From NCBI GenBank assembly GCA_020052135.1, contig JAGVPS010000025.1, positions 1 through 16,717 of the forward strand: a stretch of 16,717 bases of DNA. The letters run 5' to 3'. Shown piece after piece: positions 13,392-16,717 of the stretch. Below the pieces are notes generated by a model that saw only the letters and a program-made list of their open reading frames with translations, was not told where the DNA came from and searched no databases. Source of the stretch: Minisyncoccota bacterium. GTDB lineage: Bacteria; Patescibacteriota; Minisyncoccia; UBA6257; 1-14-0-10-40-38. The stretch's first letter is position 1, and the number at the start of each line of letters is the position of its first letter. Made by a program: the position numbers and the translations under genes.

Positions 13392-13966
13392 AATTGCCCA
13401 ATCAATAAATCTCTTGCCTTCTTGTTATGATAATAAACCGTCATAACTCCATAAAGACTTTTCTTTCTATAAGTCCCAATGGATCCTGATCTAGTGATAG
13501 TCGGCTTATTGATTTGGGTTCTCCGTATTCTAATCCCTTTTATCCAAAAGTCCATAGCTTCCTCGGGATCTATATCAGAAAATATCTGAAGTCCAAATTT
13601 TAAATCTCGCCTATTAATCGTAAAAAACTTAGTTAAGAAGTTTATAAATTTATTTAAGAGTTCTGGATCGGTATTCCCCAGTCGAATAGAATTTCTATCG
13701 GCTTTGGTTCCTTCGCCCCAATAGAGACCGAGGCCTAATCCAAATAATCTTTCTTCGTTTTTGTCTTTCGGCATTCGAAATTTGAACGGGTCTCCATGTG
13801 GATTTCTTTTAAGGTATGTTGCCTCGCTCCACGAGCGAGTTTTTATTTCATGCTTGTTTATCCAATAGGCAACTTTATGCAAAGAACATTTTAAGAGTAG
13901 GGCAATATCCTGCATTGATTTGCCTTCTTTAAAATACAGGGTCTCTAATAGCTCCTTTTTAATCAT
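13382..13966 (-). CDS. HTH plus LAGLIDADG-like protein, probable homing endonuclease
   Basis: A 194-residue protein. Residues 1-45 are a helix-turn-helix (FKEGKSMQDIALLLKCSLHK). Residues 74-86, LFGLGLGLYWGEG, resemble a LAGLIDADG helix ending in acidic residues. SIRLGNTDPELLNKFINFL and SGSIGTYRKKSLYGVMTVYY fit the beta-saddle of that fold. I recall similar unannotated CPR proteins; the endonuclease role is inference, strengthened by position: the gene lies immediately 5' of the intron-bearing tRNA and its last codons and TAG stop (13382-13384) are tRNA nucleotides 1-10. It could cut the intron-less tRNA-Thr allele and so move the intron. Only one LAGLIDADG-like helix is seen, so it would act as a dimer. 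An extended -10 (TGATATAAT) ends 6 bases before ATG 13966, implying a leaderless message. Confidence 0.7.
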   Translation of the reverse strand: MIKKELLETLYFKEGKSMQDIALLLKCSLHKVAYWINKHEIKTRSWSEATYLKRNPHGDPFKFRMPKDKNEERLFGLGLGLYWGEGTKADRNSIRLGNTDPELLNKFINFLTKFFTINRRDLKFGLQIFSDIDPEEAMDFWIKGIRIRRTQINKPTITRSGSIGTYRKKSLYGVMTVYYHNKKARDLLIGQLPM

Positions 13967-13972
13967 AAAATC

Positions 13973-13980
13973 ATTATATC
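13973..13980 (-). promoter_or_regulatory. Extended -10 promoter of the LAGLIDADG-like gene
   Basis: TATAAT at 13973-13978 with a preceding TGA (minus strand) lies 6 bases before ATG 13966. The -35 region (TGTTTT at 17 bases) is weak, as allowed for extended -10 promoters. Confidence 0.55.
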
Positions 13981-14073
13981 ACAAATGGCAGAGCTAAAAC
14001 ATATTAGTTATACGCTCTTCCATTACGCCATAAACTCGCAGAAGAGATCTAAAAAACCTACTTCGCATGTTTA

Positions 14074-14136
14074 CGGGGTAAATACCCCGCTTTCACTTCG
14101 TTACTCCGGGGCAAAAAATTTAAAGTAAATTTTTTG
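14074..14136. repeat. Two hairpins after tRNA-Thr(TGT), including CAAAA...AAG...TTTTG copy 2
   Basis: CGGGGTA pairs with TACCCCG across AA (14074-14089). CAAAAAATTTA pairs perfectly with TAAATTTTTTG around an AAG loop (14112-14136), starting right at the tRNA 3' end. The second shares loop, flanking G-run and outer bases with the hairpin at 8848-8870 while its inner arms differ. Transcribed from the minus strand it could end the tRNA transcript. The rest of 13967-14136 shows nothing else. Confidence 0.6.
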
Positions 14137-14208
14137 AGCCACCTCCCGGATTTGAACCGGGGACCTTCGCTTTACAAAAGCGCTGCTCTACCGCTGAGCT
14201 AAGGTGGC
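14137..14208 (-). tRNA. trnT: tRNA-Thr (anticodon TGT)
   Basis: An intact 72-nt cloverleaf: acceptor GCCACCT with AGGTGGC, D-arm GCTC/GAGC, anticodon loop TTTGTAA (anticodon TGT), T-arm CCCGG/CCGGG with loop TTCAAAT, discriminator T, no encoded CCA. The outer anticodon-stem pair is G/A. It reads ACA/ACG-type threonine codons, complementing the neighbouring GGT tRNA, and has no intron. Confidence 0.93.
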
Positions 14209-14247
14209 ATGTGTGCCAACTAAATATAAATCACCGCTGCTCCTGCC

Positions 14248-14266
14248 CGACTGAACGATTCAGTCG
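14248..14266. repeat. CGACTGAA/TTCAGTCG hairpin in the tRNA leader
   Basis: A perfect 8-bp stem with a 3-base loop is flanked by GCCC and CGGGC, which can extend the pairing. It lies between the divergent promoters and tRNA-Thr(TGT). The neighbouring 14277-14320 contains further GC-rich arms (GCGCC with GGCGC). No gene is visible in 14209-14477. Confidence 0.5.
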
Positions 14267-14337
14267 TTCGGGCGGGTGTCCGCCGTAGCGCCTCGCGAAG
14301 GAGGAAGCTAAAGTGGCGCACTTACAAATACCGCTTC

Positions 14338-14366
14338 AGTATAAAGACCTCTACTCTATTTGACAA
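14338..14366 (-). promoter_or_regulatory. Promoter toward tRNA-Thr(TGT)
   Basis: On the minus strand TTGTCA (14361-14366), 17 bases, TATACT (14338-14343). Transcription would start near 14331 and give a leader of about 120 nt before the tRNA. Its -35 overlaps that of the plus-strand promoter. Confidence 0.6.
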
Positions 14367-14388
14367 CCTATGCGTTTATAGTAATAGT
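14360..14388 (+). promoter_or_regulatory. Promoter of the 90-residue orphan gene
   Basis: A consensus TTGACA (14360-14365) is 17 bases from AATAGT (14383-14388). This gives a leader of about 80 nt to ATG 14478. Confidence 0.55.
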
Positions 14389-14463
14389 GAGGGTAGTAAT
14401 CCCCCTGTTCTCTCACAACCAATCCCCTAACCTACGGACCGGAGCGTTCCTTAACAACTCCAG

Positions 14464-14474
14464 AAAGGAGGTGA
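14464..14474 (+). promoter_or_regulatory. Strong Shine-Dalgarno site
   Basis: AAAGGAGGTGA fully complements the 16S rRNA tail and ends 3 bases before ATG 14478. CTCC a few bases upstream (14457-14460) could pair with it and mask it. Confidence 0.8.
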
Positions 14475-14477
14475 ATT

Positions 14478-14750
14478 ATGGGTAGCCGTAATACGTTCAT
14501 CTCACTCCACGCAGAGATCGCTGAGTTTCGAAGTAGACTCAGCGAGGTACGCGCGCGCGATCCTGAAATGGGCAAGCAAGTTTCGGCATGTGCTCTGTAC
14601 GTTTTGCAGGGACACAAAATAGGATCTGCCGATCTTGCCAACGTCGGAGTCAGAACCGAAGCAGATCTCGAGCGGGTTCTCGAGAACATCGGGAAAGCCA
14701 TGAACGGTGCGACTCACGACAGGGAGGGTGGTAGTGCTTCAGCATCATGA
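14478..14750 (+). CDS. Small orphan protein, 90 residues
   Basis: I do not recognise this protein. It is soluble and mixed in charge, with two predicted amphipathic helices (residues 8-28, LHAEIAEFRSRLSEVRARD; and 62-76, ADLERVLENIGKA) around a segment GHKIGSADLANVGVRTE that could form a small helical DNA- or protein-binding fold. The C-terminus is Gly/Ser-rich and probably disordered. There is no signal peptide and no cysteine cluster. Evidence that it is real: a near-consensus promoter, the strongest ribosome binding site in the window and a long stem-loop after the stop. It is the only plus-strand gene between minus-strand neighbours. Codon choice looks more G+C-rich than in the island to its left. 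The overlapping minus-strand frames have no such signals. Confidence 0.7.
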   Translation: MGSRNTFISLHAEIAEFRSRLSEVRARDPEMGKQVSACALYVLQGHKIGSADLANVGVRTEADLERVLENIGKAMNGATHDREGGSASAS

Positions 14751-14755
14751 CAACA

Positions 14756-14817
14756 AAAGGTCCCTACACGCGCTTTGCAGTCTGGTACGCCAGATGCACT
14801 GAACGTGTAGGGCCTTT
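14756..14817 (+). terminator. Long stem-loop after the orphan gene
   Basis: AAAGGTCCCTACACG pairs with CGTGTAGGGCCTTT. Inside it CTGG-TACG-CCAG and GCAGT/ACTG form a further helix. It sits between the convergent stops at 14750 and 14855 and is followed by a broken U-run (CTTTCCGTTTG), so it probably acts as terminator and 3' stabiliser. Confidence 0.6.
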
Positions 14818-14854
14818 CCGTTTGCAGACGTTATGGGAAAAAATGCGAATGGTT

Positions 14855-16501
14855 TTAAAAAGACTTCTCAAAAATATATACCGGAGTCATGGTTAAATGC
14901 ACATTCACTTTTCCCTTGTCCGCGTTCAAAACCACGGCCTTTTCAGCATTTCCCGTGGTCGCCATGCTCACTACTTTTGCGCCTGATGGAAGATTTAACA
15001 TAACCGATTTTGTTGGTTCAGAATCACCGGGCAACACTAAATAATTCGGGTGCACCCAACCAATCCAGAATGTTCCCTGTTGGTTTTTTAATGCATATAA
15101 CCGCACCTCGGCATCGCTCGGTTCCCGCCTAACGCTCTCTACGCCCTGCAACGTTTCGGCAAGTTGTTGTAATGCGTAAAAACCCGGCCGATATTCGGTT
15201 ACCGTGTATTTCTTCGCAACGAAATTGTATGTTTCGGAAACCACTCCGCCAAACCCTCCGTTGCCCGCGCTGGCAAATCCGAGCTTGGTGTTCAAAATCG
15301 GCAAATCGCCCGTAAACGCGGTATCAATCAGCTCCACTCCGCTCGCTGCAGCCACCACCACCTTTTTAACCATATCGGCCGCGATATACCAATTTTTCCA
15401 AGCAACGGTCGCCACATCGTTATCTAATATGTTGTTAAAATAATCAGCAAGACGGCAACGGTCTGATTCTTGCGCGGGCCATATCACGATTCCCAAAAAG
15501 GGTCCGGTACAGCTCGTCGCGCGTCCGTAGCTTACAAACGGCGTGGGCGCGGTATCGCTGATAATGATAGGTTTCTCATAGCCGCGCCGGTCCATCTCGT
15601 AGACAAGCCACTGCACTGTCCGCTCAATCATTATCGGATCGCCAAGCTCGTGCATGTTCACGCGGTCAAAGAGCTCCGGATGATCAAGTACTTTGCGCAT
15701 ATCAGCGAGGTTGTGGTGCTTATCGGGAATGCGCATGGAAGCAAACGCTTTTTCATATTGACCAGCGCTCGGATTTGAATCAAAGGCGGTCATAGCGAGA
15801 AATGCCGAGTGAGCAACTAGCACGTCCGAATATGCGCCATGAGCCGCCTCATATGCGATTTTCAATTTCTCCACATAATCGAGAACCGGTTCCGGCGTAT
15901 ACGAAGAAAATTCCACCTCTATTTCGTAATAGCGCACCGGATATTTTAATCCGGGCATATCGCCAACTCCGTCCTTGTCGTAACGCTCCACAAAACTCCG
16001 TATCCAATCGGCATATGCATCTTGGTATTCCGGTTTGGGTACCGGACGGTCTTTGCCGTAGGTTGCCTTATTGTCATCGGCATGAGAAAGAGTCCGCAAA
16101 CCTATGACGAGTTCGCGAAATCCCGCGTTTTGATACTCTTTCACAAATTGATCGGCAACGCTGTAATTAATCGGCCCATCAATATCCGGCTGCATCTTTG
16201 ACCAATTGATGGCCTCGGGTAATGGCTTAACGGCCGCAATGCCCAATTTCCCAAATGCAACCGCGTCTTCTCCCTGAAGCGCGTACTCAATGCCGATAAT
16301 AATTTCTTTGGACTTCGTCGGATACTGAACGGGTTTTTGAGACGGCGCGGATTGAGTCGCTGTACTATCTCGCTGGCTTTCCGGTGCATTCTCCGGCGCG
16401 TTGCCCTTTTCTGTATCTTTTGAGATGTTTTTCCCTATCGCGCCGAGCACGATAAGTACAAGAAATATGAAAACAGTAAATTTCAATATCTTTTTGAACA
16501 T
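14855..16501 (-). CDS. Membrane-anchored glycosidase-like TIM-barrel protein
   Basis: A 548-residue protein. Residues 5-22 form a hydrophobic segment after MFKK, followed by a disordered Pro/Ser/Gln-rich linker to about 65, so it is anchored and faces outward. Residues of about 66-445 look like a clan GH-A type TIM barrel: NWSKMQP after the first strands, YYEIEVEF (191-198) at the position of the acid/base strand, and IIISDTAPTPF (312-322) where the nucleophile Glu is usually found. Here an Asp replaces it and the usual NEP is EVE, so catalysis may be changed or lost. The last 100 residues (VRLYALKNQQGTFWIGWV, then LPSGAKV) form the beta-sandwich often following such barrels. It may act on surface or host polysaccharide; that is inference. 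Start ATG 16501 has GATAAT 5 bases upstream and no ribosome binding site. Confidence 0.7.
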   Translation of the reverse strand: MFKKILKFTVFIFLVLIVLGAIGKNISKDTEKGNAPENAPESQRDSTATQSAPSQKPVQYPTKSKEIIIGIEYALQGEDAVAFGKLGIAAVKPLPEAINWSKMQPDIDGPINYSVADQFVKEYQNAGFRELVIGLRTLSHADDNKATYGKDRPVPKPEYQDAYADWIRSFVERYDKDGVGDMPGLKYPVRYYEIEVEFSSYTPEPVLDYVEKLKIAYEAAHGAYSDVLVAHSAFLAMTAFDSNPSAGQYEKAFASMRIPDKHHNLADMRKVLDHPELFDRVNMHELGDPIMIERTVQWLVYEMDRRGYEKPIIISDTAPTPFVSYGRATSCTGPFLGIVIWPAQESDRCRLADYFNNILDNDVATVAWKNWYIAADMVKKVVVAAASGVELIDTAFTGDLPILNTKLGFASAGNGGFGGVVSETYNFVAKKYTVTEYRPGFYALQQLAETLQGVESVRREPSDAEVRLYALKNQQGTFWIGWVHPNYLVLPGDSEPTKSVMLNLPSGAKVVSMATTGNAEKAVVLNADKGKVNVHLTMTPVYIFEKSF

Positions 16502-16717
16502 ATCATATTATCTGCAAGGCCGTGCTTATGTAGAAACCTTGCGATTGACTGAGCGCATGATTCGCAAATGGCGAGTGAAGGTAATGCAGTTCTGACACCG
16601 ATCAACACGTAACGTCGAGTGTGTCTTTACAGTTTGGCTCGAACTCATTTTATCAAGAATTGCTGAACGAAACCAGACCAAGGAAGCCAGTCCCGCCACT
16701 GCTCGACAAGCTCGCCA
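16502..16717. other. Gene-free end with a diverged copy (C) of the 49-bp repeat
   Basis: Bases 16621-16666 resemble copy A: both begin GTGTCTTTAC, share CTCGAACT and end in a TTTATCAA(A/G)AATT-x2-TGA pattern. As with A, a GTCCCGCCACTGCTCG block (16690-16705) follows. GCAAGG and CCTTGC pair at 16514-16542. No coding region is supported here. Confidence 0.6.

Noticed and set aside
13076..13408. Plus-strand frame of 110 codons across the tRNA-Thr region
   Set aside because: It lies opposite the tRNA exons and the intron, which explain the sequence fully.
13221..14273. 14-base identity (TCAGTCGTTCGGGC) between the intron and the leader of tRNA-Thr(TGT)
   Set aside because: One such match is expected by chance in a window of this size, so it does not show a second intron remnant.

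Overview
The window looks like a chromosome segment from a Candidate Phyla Radiation bacterium (Patescibacteria, probably Parcubacteria). Evidence: a secreted Thr/Ser-rich protein that opens with an ISYQGRLLD motif after its signal peptide; two large zinc-ribbon proteins and a truncated MNYKGVIIEESLENKD-type protein, families I associate with CPR genomes; very small genes; and many hairpin repeats between genes. UGA is used as a stop (genes ending at 3554 and 14750), so the UGA-recoding CPR lineages are unlikely.

Layout. 1-1425: 5' part of the secreted Thr/Ser-rich protein (minus). 1591-1740: a 49-residue zinc-knuckle protein (minus). 1848-3464: membrane-anchored metallophosphoesterase (plus), with a bidirectional terminator after it. 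3554-7148: tandem paralogues of a zinc-ribbon/solenoid/zinc-ribbon protein (minus). 7251-8821, all minus: a P-loop kinase, tRNA-Trp, ribosomal protein L33 and a GIY-YIG protein. 8869-13074: a patchwork island bounded by a perfect 49-bp inverted repeat. It holds an ApaLI-like restriction endonuclease, an adenine-type DNA methyltransferase, a truncated CPR protein, a transposase 3' fragment, a 5'-truncated hypothetical gene and several repeat hairpins. 13107-14208: tRNA-Thr(GGT) split in its anticodon loop by a 213-nt group I intron, a helix-turn-helix plus LAGLIDADG-like gene whose stop codon lies inside that tRNA, and an intact tRNA-Thr(TGT). 14478-14750: a small orphan protein with a strong promoter and ribosome binding site (plus). 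14855-16501: a lipid- or membrane-anchored glycosidase-like TIM-barrel protein (minus). The last 100 bases carry a diverged third copy of the 49-bp repeat.

The most interesting part is 13107-13966. The intron has recognisable P1, P2, P4-P9 elements, a U at the 5' splice site and a terminal G. The probable homing-endonuclease gene is immediately upstream on the same strand and reads into the tRNA, so tRNA 5' processing and translation of that gene's stop codon compete for the same RNA. A second recurring theme is leaderless expression: the restriction enzyme, the LAGLIDADG-like gene and one of two possible starts of the P-loop kinase each have TATAAT 6-7 bases before the ATG.

All family assignments are from reading motifs by eye; no database search was run.
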